From Capitella teleta (lineage: Eukaryota; Annelida; Polychaeta; Capitellidae), in NCBI GenBank assembly GCA_000328365.1, contig KB297234.1, positions 415,616-479,615 on the forward strand: a stretch of DNA of 64,000 nt. The letters run 5' to 3'. Shown piece by piece: positions 1-12,312 of this stretch (its first letter is position 1; every line of letters starts with the position of its first letter). The notes under the pieces are model-generated. The model was not told the DNA's origin. It ran no database searches and worked only from the letters and a program-made list of their open reading frames with translations. Made by a program: the position numbers and the translations under genes.

Positions 1-1090
1 GTATAATTATACGATGAGTTATTGAAAAAATAATAAGATATATATGTACGATGTATATCCCTCGTATAAATGTGTATAGAAAAAAAGGCAGATACACATT
101 TCACAAGCATCGCTTCCGCAACATATGGATTTCTAGCACATATTTATACATGTGCATACATGTCTAGCAATGAAAGACCATGCATGTTTATTGAGTTTCC
201 AACTACGATCTACATAGCAGTGAGTGAGTTGCTAAAATGTAACAGAGTATACATCGTTGAAGCGTGGCACCGTACGTGGCACGTGAATACGCATGGCGTG
301 CTATCTTTGTTCCGTGTTCATTATGATATTCTCATTCTCAAACTAATTTTTTGATGTAGAATAGATCTAAATGCAATAAACCACACGTAATCGTGAAGCG
401 GAAACAATTCCTAATCTTTATTTTGTCATTGTTGACTATATACATGTACAGAGGTGTAGCATCATTCTCTTTGCACTTTGCAAGATAATACAGGTGTACG
501 TATCCTGATTCTCCTTTCAAATACAATTATAATAATACACGTGTGCCTCCGTCTTTGGTTTAGGCACACTGATCAATAAATAAATTATCAAGTTATTCCA
601 ACTGACTATTCCTAATTCGGCACACTTTTATGCCACACATCAAAGCACTGTTTTCAAGGCATCTCTCTAACAACAGTGCGGGTTTGTGATACAAAAAGGA
701 CTTGAGAAAACGAGCTTATTAGCGACTGAAAGCCAAGTTAGCGCCGACTCAAACTCTCGACTTTATAACTGTCATTTTCATCCTTTGATCTGCTAATTAC
801 CGGGGTCGTTATCGTGCGGTAATAGTTATGCCTACACAACGTAACCTCTATAATCACAATGCGTGTTATGCTGGTCATACTGGTAGCTGAGAGAAAACTG
901 CGATTTTCTCAGCTTTTTGCTTGCGAAGGTGTGATTTTCACCAAAGTGTGTGTTGTTCAGAGCTGTATTTCAGTACATGTAATTGCATGTATGATGTTGA
1001 ATCTTATATGGTTAGATTCACAAAAGAACGATCTATCCTAATATGTTAAATATGTAGAAATGCGTGCGTTCATATAGAAATTACAGAGCG
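1..1090. other. Intergenic DNA, no gene seen
   Basis: AT-rich sequence with only short open frames of fewer than 100 codons that resemble no family I know. A 16-base string at about 585 (TTATCAAGTTATTCCA) recurs at about 8789, so part of this stretch may belong to a low-copy dispersed repeat. Confidence 0.5.
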
Positions 1091-1096
1091 GTAAAG

Positions 1097-3960
1097 TCAA
1101 GGCTTTTTGAGTAAAATACGTGGCGGTATAGGGGTATCGTCCCGAAAATGCCTTGGCGGTGAATGTGTTAACGCAAGGTGGCACTTTTGTCTGGCTGAGT
1201 GAGGCTGTGCGATCTTGTGCATCGCTTCCACCAGCTGCCTATGGTCTGTAAATGCGATGAAACGGCGCCCTTCCAGTATGTACTGGAAGTGACTGATGGC
1301 CGAATACAGGGCGAGCAATTCTTGATCAAAATTACTGTACTTGGATTCGGCGGTGTTAAGTTGGCGGCTGTAAAACGCAAGCGGTTGCCAGTGGCCATTC
1401 ACGAGTTGCTCCAAGACTGCGTGGATTCCAATATCCGATGCATTGGTGAATACTGCTAGCGCAGCGCCTTGACGTGGGTGACAAAGGCGCGTTATATCAG
1501 ACAGCACAGATCGCTCTTTCTCAAAACTGTACACAAGGGCTCAGTCCACTCGAGCAGATCCTTTGATTTTTTTGTGACAAAGACTCAAGTACAGTGGGTG
1601 CAGAAGGTCTGCTGCAGGAGCGATGAAGCAATTGTAGAAATTAAAAATACCCATTAAGCACTGTAGCCCACACACCTTCGCTGGACGCTAGAATTTCTGG
1701 ATGGCCTTCACTTCAGCAGGCAACGGAGTGCAGCCGAGCGATGAAATCCTGTGGCCCAAGAAATCTAGCAATTGCTTGCCAAACAAACACTTCTCTATGC
1801 GCACAACCAGAGCGTTCTCACGCAAGAGTGTAAACACCTGTTTGATGTGTTTAAGATGATCTGCTGCTGATGTACTGGCGATGAGGATATCGTCCAGGTA
1901 GACGAATGCAATAGTCATATCTTGAAGCACGTTGTCCATTAAGCGCTGAAACGTTTGGGCTGCATTTCGGAGCCCAAATGGCATTCTGTTAAATTCGAAA
2001 AGGCCAAAAGGCATGCTAATAGCCAATTTGATGGCGCCTCCTGTGGCTATGGGCACTTGATGGTAGCCTCTGATGAGATCGATTTTTGAGAAGATGCAGC
2101 AGCCGGCCAACCTGGCAATAGAGTCCTGTAAATGAGGGATTGGGTAGCGGTCTGGAATCGTGACAGCGTTCAGGCGACGGTAGTCGNNNNNNNNNNNNNN
2201 NNNNNNNNNNNNNNNNNNNNNNNNNNNNNNNNNNNNAAATTCATTTCAAGCAATTTCCAGCTTATCAGGTGTGAGGCGACGGGGTATGGAGTGGACCGGC
2301 GGTCCATGAGTCTTGATGTGATGAGAAACACCGTGCGATGGGGATGACTCAGCGAATGTGGGTCACAAGAACTCCAGGAATAAGCTCATTAGCATGGTCT
2401 CATGTGGATCAGAGGTGACAGGGGATACGCCACATGATGCGCTGTGGACCACGGTGCATTGAAGGGCGCAGAAGGTGGCAGTGTTGATGAGGCGCTGTCC
2501 GCGGACGTCCATGAGCAGATTGTGCTTGCGGAGGAAATCAGCGCTGAGGGTTGGACGCCGTACGTCGACTATGACCAGTTTCACAGCAAAATCCTGGCCG
2601 CCAAGGGACACGTGCTTGTTTATGCAGCCATAGAAGGGGATAGGAGAACCATTTGCGGCTTGCAGGTGGGAAACGGATTGATGAGACGCTTTAATGCGCT
2701 TGTTTGAAAATGAGGAGGGTATTAAGGAAACTTGAACTCCTGTGTCGATGCGGTAATGGGTGTCCGTTTTGTTGTCTCGCACAATAAGCTGGGCTATGTT
2801 AGGGCCAACAGCAGCGATTATTGCCACTGACCCCTTGGTTCGTTTCCCGACCACGTGCGCAGCGATGTGCTTCTGCGTCGAAGCGTTCATGGTAAAAACA
2901 GAGTCCGGTAGAGCTTTGGAAATTCTGACCACGTGAATTTGGCTTCCCTTTACCTCCTGTTGTCACAACTCGATGGACAGCTGTTTCGCTCTCTGGGTTG
3001 ATGTGAGTGTCTCGAGGTTGACTGGCGACGAATATTCGATTGGCCTCCTCTGCCAGTAGAACAGTGTCTGTCAAGTTGGAGTTTGAAAGCGTAGTCCTCA
3101 CGTAATCTGGGAGACATTGGAAAAAATGATACATAAACATCAAGTTCGGTGTATGATTTCCCAGGAGGCAAAGCATGTGGTCCATTAATTCCAGTGGTTT
3201 CCACTCTTTGAGACCAGTGATAGCATAGATAGCGGCTGCTCTTTTGAATGACGTTAGTCCGAACTTCTTCCGGAGCTGCTCCTTAAATGCTATCTGGGTT
3301 CAACATTTCGTATTTTCTTTGTGGCGGAGGATGACAGATCACGTGGTTTAACCGTTTAGCAGTGGCAGAGTCCGACGCAGCAACCATGTAGAGGAATTTA
3401 GTGTCGTCCAGTGTTATCTTGCGTAACGCAAACTGTGATTCCGCCTGCGAGAACTAGGCTTCAATATTGTCTATCCATAAAGCCAGAAGTTTGAGGCTGA
3501 CGGTGTGTGCCATTGTCAGGTCACCAATGTGGAGGATCACAAGCGGAAGCAGAAGAATGAAGATCCGACTAACACAAGAATGAATCTTTATTGCAGGTAA
3601 ATGGGTTTATATATACAAGTGCTGAGTGAAACGAATGAAACATCAACTGAATTGCTCTTTTGATATTATCACATGCGCTTGTCTTGAGTCGTAAATGATA
3701 TGTCACCACAATGCAATGCATAAAACAACAGTGTGCCAGCAGATGAATCTGCATGGCTTTGTCTAACAGCTTAATGCAAGATATTCTGATATGAATATTG
3801 ATTGATGAAATGAGATTTGATTCTTTTTGAAAATGAGGCTATTGAATGAGTTGATGAATATGAGAGGAGATGGCGTGGGAATGGGTTGACGGTGTTGGTA
3901 ATTGAATAGCGAAGACCCAGTTGGAAGAATTGGTGTCGATGCAACGGGACCCGCAACCGA
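1097..3960 (-). mobile_element. Fossil Ty3/Gypsy LTR retrotransposon (broken)
   Basis: Read on the minus strand, this is a degraded Ty3/Gypsy element. Parts in element order are a probable remnant of the 5' LTR and leader (about 3540-3960), a gag-like region (about 2800-3520), an aspartic-protease region (about 2363-2932), reverse transcriptase (about 1688-2250, containing MPFGLRNAAQTFQRLMD and the YLDD active-site box) and RNase H (about 1130-1534, with the DHRQL motif). An assembly gap of 50 N falls inside the reverse transcriptase. I see no integrase and no matching 3' LTR, so the element is also truncated. It is broken in several places and looks old. The family assignment rests on the RT and RNase H motifs and is firm; the LTR extent is a guess. 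Confidence 0.88.
2187..2236. other. Assembly gap (50 N)
   Basis: Exactly 50 N. The same length is used at 31572, so it is a placeholder and not a measured size. Confidence 1.
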
Positions 3961-4011
3961 TCATCTCCTCGTCCAGCACTGATAAAAGTGCTGAAATAAT
4001 TCGGAAGTACT

Positions 4012-4622
4012 CCACTCTTCCACTTATAATAGAATTTTAATTCAAGGTGCTTTCGCAGATCCTCAATTTTAAGAAGATTTGTTTGTTTGAATAGAGGTTC
4101 TGTGTGTGCGTTATATTTGGATTTTGTGATTGTTCTGATTACTTTCTTTTGTTGTTTTATTAATGTGTGTATGTGGTGACTTTTTGACCAGGTGAGAGCA
4201 CCGTATGTGATGTGTGGGACGATAAGAGATTGATAAATTGTTAGGAGGATGTGTTGTAGAAATTGGTGCTTGAGTCTATTGAGGATGCCTGTGATTTGTG
4301 ATATTTTTTTGTTGACTTTGTTTATGTGAGGTTTGGATGAAAGGTGTTTGTCAATGCTGATGCCCAGGAAGTTTGTGTGATCAACGTTTTGTATTTTGTG
4401 TGCATTAATGTATAGGTCTGGAGGTGTGATTTTTCTCTGTGATTTGTGGAATGTGATTGAGTTTGTTTTTGTGGCGTTGAGTGAAAGTTTATTTGTGCAG
4501 AACCATTTAAAGACGTTGTTTAATTCATTGTTGAGGCTATTTGTAGAGAAGTGTGAGTTGAGTGAGGTTATTAGTGTGGTGTTGTCGGCATAGGTTATGA
4601 AATCAATTGAGGAAGAGCTAAC
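4012..4622 (-). mobile_element. LINE (non-LTR) reverse transcriptase fragment
   Basis: The minus strand has an uninterrupted frame of roughly 200 codons matching the back half of a non-LTR retrotransposon reverse transcriptase. It begins at the catalytic box, here read as YADN where YADD is usual, and continues through NKLSLNATKTNSITF, the conserved NFLGISID motif, LPHITYGALTW-like residues (here IVPHITYGALTW) and YNAHTEPLFKQ near the end. The second catalytic Asp is replaced by Asn, so this copy is dead even though the frame is open. Both ends are truncated; the upstream half of the RT and the endonuclease are absent. The clade is uncertain. It abuts the Gypsy remnant, suggesting successive insertions at this site. 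Confidence 0.85.
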
Positions 4623-5862
4623 TTAAAATTGCATAAGTACTGTGAATACATTCCAGACTAAAACAAACTCCGGGTGCTCTTTATTCCGTCTCTCTCGATC
4701 CATACACCCTCATATGTTTTGCTTGGTCATGACATGAGCAGGAAAAAGGCATGAGACATGAGTAAAGCCTGGATTCGAGTCAACCAAACCGTCGAGTTGA
4801 CCAAATTGTCCTCAAGTCGAGTCGAGTCGACCGTGACCCTGATCCTCGCCGGTTTATTCTGAGAAAAGTGGTGCCAAAATACACTTTTCATAGGTCGGGA
4901 AAAAAACGACGAAATACGTTTTAACAGTTTAAAATAATTGGTCATTGTTTTGGAGATTACTGACACAAAACTAAGCACGTGCAGGCTCCAAACTGAATGT
5001 CTCTAAACCTGATCTGAATCCCAAAATACATGCTGATGAATGCACCTAGGCAGTCTGGATTCGTGCTGAACTCTGATGCCGGAAACAGCCCACCAATTAA
5101 ATGTCTTCTACTTGTCATTAACAAATTCGAAATTTACATTTATCTAAAGTTCTGAACCAAAAAATTTCTCCGCATTTACAAAGCATATGTTTCCACTGAG
5201 CTCGCGCATGCTCGCTGATTCTTGGGTACATAAACGTGAACATTTTTCTCAATTAATTTATCATTGCCTGATAACTCAACTCAATTCAACTGTTGAATGT
5301 GTTTAATTAACACTGTCTTATTAAATAAATCATGATCACCTAATGTGTAATTTCTATCATATAATTATATCATTCATATTTTAGACATTGTAACTACTGT
5401 ATAATTTTTGGCAATAAGATGCACAGATGATCAGCTCATTCAACTAAGCCTAGAGGTTAATGCATACTTTATAAAATTATATAAATACATACAAGTGATT
5501 GGTCGATCCCACTAATTCATAGGTGAGTTTAAGTTATTCACAAAAAGTGGGTGGGTACCAGTAACTGATAAGATTGAACCATTGGTAGCTCTAACTTCAA
5601 AATGGCCTGAATACATGTGCCCAGCATGTACAATGTATTGCTAGTAGCAGCTACTGGTAAGTAATCAAAACCTTCTGAAATTGAGGAATGAAATAATTTT
5701 GAATGAGGCAACCAAGTCAGTCGAAATTAATGCAAGTCTTAGTCAGTCGATATCAAACCAATAAGTCGGTTTTACTATGATAAGTTAGTGGATTGGAACT
5801 AAAGTTGACCAATTTTATCAAGCTACTCGACACCGGGCTCTAGGCATGAGGCTTGAGGCATT
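4623..5862. other. Intergenic DNA, no gene seen
   Basis: No supported gene. Around 4785-4840 there is a run of GTCGAGT/GTCGAC-type words, and around 5700-5830 repeated GTCAGTCGA words, which look like simple-sequence drift. Confidence 0.45.
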
Positions 5863-5949
5863 AGGAATGATTGGGTTTTATGGTTCCACCCAATCAATTT
5901 GGGTGACAAGGGCGCCAAAACAAAAACACCCTATTCTTATTGATAAATC
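5863..5949 (-). repeat. SINE fragment, 3' part
   Basis: This stretch matches the 3' portion of the SINE at 14171-14514: GGGTTTTATGGTTCCACCCA here against GGGTTTTACGGCTCCACCCA there, followed by GGGTGA-CAAGGGCGCCA and CTTATTGATAAATCCC. It stops where the TIR element at 5950 begins, and the SINE sequence resumes at about 6618. Confidence 0.75.
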
Positions 5950-6619
5950 CCCAGCAAACATGCCGAAACTGGCCAGTTTCGGCTGGAAGCAGGACAAGAG
6001 CGGCAGTAATGTACGCTGGCAGGTCCGCTCTTGACCGCTATTTACATTCCTTCATTAATTGGGCTGCACACGCCGGTGAGGATGACTTCAGCAATTTTTG
6101 ATTTTTCTTCTCACTTTGTCATTTATATTAATAAAAACATTTGTATATATATGAATTTTGCTTTATGTGTTGGATTTCTCTCATCCCCATGAGAGAGCTA
6201 TATATAGGTAGTAGTGATAGTTTAAAGTGACAACGCCTTTAACTTGAGTAAACAAGGCTGATCGAGATTGATGAGCTGAAATGTAAACATTGCAATCGTG
6301 ACCCATTACGTAACAACATGAATGGCAGTTAACCAGATTATGTTTTTAATCTGCTTGAAAATGAACGCCAGTAAACTGCCTTTTGGAAGGAGGACGTCCT
6401 GCATCACGGCGACCGCAGTGTTTGATCAGAGCAGATAACGATTATATAATCTCTTAAGCCTCTGCAGGACAGTGTCGACGCCACCATGTTTTCGGCATCG
6501 GGACTGCTGCACGGCCGCAGTGCAAGGTAGTAACGTCGGCATTACTTTTGTCCTCTTCCGTGCCGCTCTTAGCGTCCGAATTTGGCCAGCTTTGGGCCAC
6601 CATTCAAATGTTTGCTGGG
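5950..6619. mobile_element. Non-autonomous DNA transposon inserted in a SINE
   Basis: The ends carry a perfect 12-base inverted repeat, CCCAGCAAACAT at 5950-5961 and ATGTTTGCTGGG at 6608-6619. Inside this, weaker matches continue on both sides (CTGGCCA..TTCGG and AAGAGCGGCA words), so the full inverted repeat is probably 60-80 bp and imperfect. The flanks join into the continuous SINE sequence of the 14.3 kb copy, with TC shared at both borders as a possible 2-bp target duplication. There is no transposase frame inside. The superfamily is not identified. Confidence 0.6.
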
Positions 6620-6698
6620 TCCCAAGATTTTTTTACACCGCGCCTTGTTACAGAGTTGAGTAGCACTGCAGAGTCACAGAAGAATTATAATTATACCA
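6618..6698 (-). repeat. SINE fragment, middle part
   Basis: GCACTGCAGAGTCAC and surrounding bases match the SINE copy at 14.3 kb (GTTGGGCAGCACTGCAGAGTCACCGAAGAATTACAATT in pieces). Together with 5863-5949 it forms one SINE copy split by the TIR element. The tRNA-like head is missing. Confidence 0.7.
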
Positions 6699-6719
6699 TC
6701 AGGCAAGAGTTATTCTGCT

Positions 6720-7330
6720 TCCTTCAAACTGAAAGTCATCGTACATGCTGACATTCCCAGATAGAAGACAGCTGCAAAGGAATTCAAAGTCGATCATCGG
6801 TGTGTTCAAAACTAAAGCAGCAAGCAGAAGAAGTTACAGGAACTCAAAAAGTCTGCCAAGTGACTGGAAGGTGGGAGAACAAAGTGCCCATATCCTCATG
6901 TTGAGGCAAAGTGTCTCCCACGGATGCAGAAGCGGCATGATAAGGGAGTCAAAGTGACAGGAAAGTGTGGGAGGCTTTGAAGTTGAATAAATCCTATGAA
7001 TCACAGAGTTTCAAAGCAAGCAGAGAATGGTTGAATCGCTTCAAGATTAGACACAAGATCAGCCTTCATCAAGCAACACACATCAGTCAGATGCCAAAAA
7101 AAGAAATCAATGTGAGGGTGAATGGCTTTCTAGGCCTCGCCATCCGTGCGCGCAGTCTGCGTCAGTATTGCCTTCAAGATATTAGCAACATGGATGAGAC
7201 ATTGACATGGTTTAAGATGCCTGGGAACAGCACTACGGACTTCGAGTATGGAGAGTGTGACTGTGACAGCCAATGGACAACAGAAAAAGAGCTTCACAAC
7301 AATTCTCAAATGTTTCAATGGTGCTAAATT
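6720..7330 (+). mobile_element. Decayed pogo/Tigger DNA transposase
   Basis: Translation in the frame ending at 7327 gives motifs of pogo-type transposases: LQELKKSAK, a GG..KCPYP.VE segment and RHDKGVKVTGK (CENP-B-like DNA-binding region), SFKASREWLNRFKIRHKISL (HTH_Tnp_Tc5 region) and ISNMDETLTWFKMPGNST, which carries the first catalytic Asp of the DDE domain. At least three stop codons interrupt the upstream part, and the frame breaks down after about 7290, so the rest of the DDE domain is lost. The open frame from 6965 to 7327 is a remnant and not a gene. No matching terminal inverted repeats were found at its edges. Confidence 0.85.
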
Positions 7331-9255
7331 GGTATGTCTGGCTGGATAAGAACAAATATATTGCTGTCGATTGCGATATTGCATCATTTATTCCGTTATT
7401 TGCTCTGTGTGTACGTCAATGCACTAACATCCATCGCTATTGACCAAGTGTGGCTCCAAGAAAAAAATAAATGCCAAAAATCATGTCAACAGCATTTTGC
7501 GCCAGAAATGCAAAATACTTTGAAGCAATTGTTGATCATGAATCGCCTTCCTACAGAGTTTTTATTTTCATATCCGCAGGCTTCATTTCTGAGTCTGTAC
7601 AAAATACTACTACTAGTATATTCAGTTGGTCATTCATTTCAATGCTTTTTTTGTCTCGACAAAGGAGGTTTCATAAACTTTCTCTGATGCTGATTTCTGA
7701 TAGCAGCACATAGCACAGATAATTCTTTCCCTCAAGTATATTTGTCGACAAATATTAGACATGCCGATGTAGAGGCTGTAATGTAATTAGATATGATCAT
7801 TTGGTTCTTGTATCTAAGTTTTTATTATTCTTCATACTATTTTTTACTCAGAATGTATTTGATATACGTTTAAATGTAATACTGTCAAATACAACTGTCA
7901 ACTAATCCAAGGAGAACAGGTGCATTGTGGATTCTTGACTATTATGTCCTCCAAACAAATTGGTAGCTATGAAGGGTTATAAGGCAATTTCTCTTGTAGA
8001 GCAAAGATGCCATGACATCATAATTAACTTACATTTTTATTTATTATCAATCAGATTCTTCATAAGTTTGAAAGTAATAGTTATTAAATAGTTTTTGAAG
8101 TTTGCATGCTGTTGACCTGTATTTGGCGCTGTGTGTATATGTTTTAACAGTGCTAATTTGATTGATTTCTGGACTCGAGAAAGAGAGAAATCATGCTTGC
8201 TCTGAGCCGGCTTGAGCCGTGATTCTTACTCAGCCGCTGCCTTGAAGAAAGGTTGGCTTCCCTGGCTAGCTGCCAAATTGATGCTTTAGCCAGCCATATT
8301 TTCATGGCTTTACGGCTTTGGGGTCTACTTGAGATCTTTTTAAATCGGCAATATCAGAGAAAATATGAAAGACACACAAGACTTTAAAGGGGGTGGATGC
8401 TTGGTCTTATAATGAGCGGAGGGCAGTGTTGGGTCATCATTGTCTCTGTCTAGCTAGATCCAGATGCCGATCCCATAGCACGGAAGCATCGAGTGCCAAG
8501 AGTGATCTCGTGATTCTTTGCCTGTCACCTTGACCGTTCTGCTGGCTTGAGCTAAGGTCATGACCCCTGACTCGGGGTTTAGACGTGGAGAAAATCTTAC
8601 TGATAACACATGTCTCTGCTGCGAATACTGCAGGAGTCATGCTTCTAAACCCAGGTACTGTTTCTTAAGTATAACCATCTCGAGTCCTGGCAACAACGCC
8701 TTCCCCTCGGCTCTTACTGTGGTATATGTACGCATATCAGCTACTGATCCCGTAAATCATCATGCAAACAAAGTGGTAAAGAGATAAGTTATCAAGTTAT
8801 TCCACCTTACATTTCCGGGGTTCATTACCCGTTTGGCGACTGTCTACAAAATCTTCTTCATTCTATGCGTCTGCAGAAAAGTTTAATCTGAGCTGAGCTG
8901 TCAATATAATAATGAGTTAATATTATTTTAAATCTGAATTCATGAATAATTACCAGACAACTTATTTTGCATGCAATTATTTCATGAAAATTTACTATCG
9001 ATGTTTTATTTGAGTTATGTAAAATGGATTAATTTCTCTAACTAATGGTTTCCTAGTCTGTTTAGTGAGCGATAATATGACCTTCTGACGGTGACAGCCT
9101 CTTACTTCTAAACTAAGTAATAATAATTAAGTAGCTCTAAGGCTTGCATAGATAAATAGGTCGAAGTCCTCCCCTCGGTCTCGCTGTAGTATGTCAGCTA
9201 GTCTAAGGCTAATCCATTAACTTGATGTGAAAGTAAACCCGCTTCTCATTTGCAG
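7331..9255. other. Intergenic DNA, no gene seen
   Basis: No supported coding frame. The missing first coding exon of the CHID1-like gene should lie somewhere near the right-hand end. At 8628 the string TGCAGGAGTCATG resembles the exon border at 9251-9262 (TGCAGGAGTCAG), but I could not make a convincing exon from it. Confidence 0.4.
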
Positions 9256-11217
9256 GAGTCAGGAAACACTCCCTGTCAGGGGTTATAAGCCTCAGTGTGG
9301 CAGCTGTCTTCCTCTGTCTAATTCTTTGTCCAACGATGACGGACGGAACTCTCTCGCAGAGTGATCGAAGTAAAAAGAAATCAAAAGAACACAAAGTGAG
9401 TACATGATCAGGGAAACAGGATCCCTTTGCATTCACCTGATCAATCCTCAGCTTTCAGCTAAAAATGTTCTCGACCGGGGTTTAGTGACGGAACACGTGA
9501 AATCAAAAGACATTTTGAAAGATCATCAATCGTATTGCGATGTCGAACGAGAAGTGAAGCACTTTAGCGGACCAACATTAGCGTATGTCACACCTGTGAG
9601 TTTCAGTTGATGAATAATTCATATACTTTAACACTTCTTCTCTAGTGGAATGGTCACGGGTATGATATCGCTAAAATATTTGGGCATAAATTCAACTATG
9701 TGTCGCCTGTGTGGCTGCAGATTAAGCGTAGAGGGTACGGAAATTTTGTCATTGAAGGTGCTCATGATGTTGACAAAGGTAACACACTGTATACCTTGTT
9801 TATATTTTTTTAATATGTATATATTTTTTTCTCCACATGTTAGGATGGATGAATGATGTCACCAAAGGAAGATCCACTAAGATGGGTACTTATTTGGCTA
9901 TTGTCATTTTTCTATTTTCTGAATGTTATTTTTTTTTTTTAGTTCCCAGAGTTCTTTTCGATGGCTGGTCTGCAAATGATTATCATGTTCTATTTTCAAG
10001 TGAGGATGAAATTGAAGAGTGCGCTGAAGCTCTTCTGAAATTCACCAAAGTGAGGCTCTGCAGATTGTCACCCCATATATGCGATTATAAACCAATTCAC
10101 AATTTTACAGAGCAATAAGTTTGCGGGAATTGTTTTGGAAGTTTGGTCGCAACTTGGAGGCAAGAGAAAAGGGTACGTGGCGTGCATAATTTCATTTCAG
10201 AAGTCATTTTCACTTCTTCAGAGAGTTGGCACATTTCCTTGAACATTTAGGCGAAACATTTCATGACAGTAAAAAAGAATTGATACTGGTGCTGCCGCCT
10301 CCTGTTATGCAAGGGTGAGTAGTGAACTGTGCACCATGATTGAATACCATCTTTGATTCCAGCAATCACCCTGGAATGGTGACTATGGACGATTTCCAAA
10401 ATGTCATTAAATCTGTTGATGCTGTCAGTCTTATGACGTACGATTATTCCAACCCTATGTCGTGGGTGATTACAGATTCAAATCAGCAGATAATAATACA
10501 TGTAATATTCATATTTCAAGGCCTGGGCCAAACAGCCCGTTATCTTGGGTGAAGAAGTGTGTTGAAGCTCTGGTGCCAGATGAAGATTCACCAGATCGCA
10601 GAAAAATTCTAGTTGGATTAAATTTTTATGGCAACGATTATGTTCCAAATGGCGGTGGACCTGTTGTTGGGAATCAGTGAGTTTTGGAATCAATTATCAG
10701 TGATGCAAATGTTTGATTTCTCTCTTGTGCAGATATTTGGATATTTTATCAAAGCATAAGCCTAAGTTGAGTTGGGATAAAACACACAGAGAACATCTCT
10801 TCAAGTACAAGTATGTATTAGTCGACAATTCTTCTCAATCCTCTCTTTAGGTTTAGTGCAATAGTGTGTTAACATTGGTGTTAGTGCAAAAGGGAAAATG
10901 CGAATGTGAACCGGGTAGAAAGCAAAAACAGAAGTTTGATGTCTATTTTTGAAGAAAAATATTTCAAATTTTATTTTTCTTGATGATTAATATTTTTTTA
11001 ATCATTTTAAGCATTAGATGTAATTGATGTAATTAATTTTAATTCTCAACTAATGCTTCCTTCTTCATTTTGCAGGACTGGCATGGGAGACCACATAGTT
11101 TATTACCCCACTCTGAAATCGATTCACGAAAGAGTTGAATTAGCACGAAAAATGAATACAGGAATCTCGATCTGGGAAGTGGGTCAAGGGCTCCAGTATT
11201 TCTACGATCTGCTCTAG
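9256..11217 (+). CDS. CHID1: Chitinase domain-containing protein 1-like (SI-CLP)
   Basis: Eleven exons: 9256-9395, 9452-9595, 9646-9778, 9844-9885, 9943-10049, 10111-10172, 10222-10314, 10363-10461, 10521-10676, 10733-10810 and 11076-11217; all junctions keep frame and total about 398 codons, close to vertebrate CHID1 (393). Landmarks are [32 protein letters not shown], the G-W-M junction, [30 protein letters not shown] and [17 protein letters not shown] at the C-terminus. CHID1 is a secreted or lysosomal GH18-fold protein that binds saccharides and stabilin-1. The GH18 catalytic DxxDxDxE motif is not kept (FAGIVLEVW here), so lectin-like binding is more likely than hydrolysis. The frame before 9336 encodes a hydrophobic signal peptide ([16 protein letters not shown]) but has no ATG, so the start codon must lie in an unseen upstream exon joined at the acceptor ending at 9255. 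Introns are 48-65 bp except the last (265 bp). Confidence 0.95.
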
Positions 11218-11424
11218 CCAATGCTTCCTCCTCTGATGCCACAGTCGAAAAGACTTCCATGTAATGCACCAAATATTTCCAATTCTTCTTTTAATCGTGT
11301 AAAGTTTTGATAAATTATTTTTGTTATTTATTTCAATCATTTCAGAATAGGCACCGTTTGGTTACAAAATTGATATAATTGGCTCTATTGATGAAACCGC
11401 CTAACTGTGTAAACAACTATTCCC

Positions 11425-11430
11425 AATAAA
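11425..11430 (+). terminator. Poly-A signal, CHID1-like gene
   Basis: AATAAA about 210 bases after the stop codon at 11215-11217. It is the first canonical signal downstream. Confidence 0.5.
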
Positions 11431-11557
11431 TCTCGTAGAACTCTATAATTAAGTACATTGTAAGGGTAATCAAATTCCAGCACATTAGAGGAAGATAGTA
11501 ATTATGAATTATTTGTGAACAATTGAAATACCAGTTGTGGAATCATTCACACATTAC

Positions 11558-12094
11558 AGTCAAACCTCACTATAGCGACAGCATTCGGCACAGCCAATTT
11601 TGTGTTGTCATGCGCGGCCGTCAGCTCCCCAAAGCAGATCTGGTGGGGGCTCAAATGATTACATAATATCAATTATGAATATCATTGTGTGTAAATGTGT
11701 GTCGAATAAAGCAAGAGCAGATACATGCATGAATTGCTATAAACCTAGTAATTGAAACTCGCCAGATATTAACATTGCTAATTCCAAATTATTTGTGTGA
11801 TGCTGTGATTGTATATACACTTAGTGACTTACTTGCTGCTCAGGAACAGAAGATCAAAAATCTTGAGGCTTGAACTCCTGAACCTTGAGCCTATGGCTGT
11901 CAATCAAACTGAAGAAGTCAGTAGTGTCGATGGAAAGACATTATTAGGCATAAAACATAGTTTTGTCAGTTTTGGAAACCAAGAGTTCTGTCAAAACGTG
12001 ATGCTTAACATGGAGATAGATTTGTCACATGCTGAATGCTGCTGTTAAGTGCGGCCGTTGTTATTGCAATTGACGTTTTAATGAGGTGAGACTG
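11558..12094. mobile_element. Possible pogo-like MITE
   Basis: The left end, CAGTCAAACCTCACTATAGC, follows a TA and looks like a pogo/Tigger terminus (CAGTCAAACCTC..TATAACGA type). About 540 bp on, the right side ends TTAATGAGGTGAGACTG, a degraded inverse of the same sequence, and both ends carry a GCGGCCG word inside. The right TA target base pair is not intact. A 79-codon frame inside resembles nothing I know. The left terminus is moderately convincing and the right one weak. Confidence 0.35.
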
Positions 12095-12165
12095 AATTAT
12101 ATATTTTGTGTTACTACATTTAGTTTATTTTTCAAGAATTTACCGTCACTGAAAATTTATATTTA

Positions 12166-12312
12166 GGAGAAATTCAACACTATCCGAGGCATGCTTAAGA
12201 ATGCTGTGGAGATCACACAACAGCGGACCTCCCATGGCGCAATTGGCGGTGTGGCAGATCCAGCACAGACAAATGAGAATGTCCTGTGGCCGCACAGAAA
12301 GGACCCTGAATA
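12166..12312 (+). CDS. Possible terminal exon or retrocopy of unknown gene
   Basis: After a plausible acceptor (TTATATTTAG) an open frame reads EKFNTIRGMLKNAVEITQQR and then about 28 more residues ending in WPHRKDPE and a TAA stop. The stop runs directly into a long poly-A tract. The composition looks protein-like and not random, but I recognise no family. It could be the last coding exon of a gene whose other exons I cannot see, or the 3' end of a retroposed transcript. It lies tail-to-tail with LIPT1. Confidence 0.3.
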
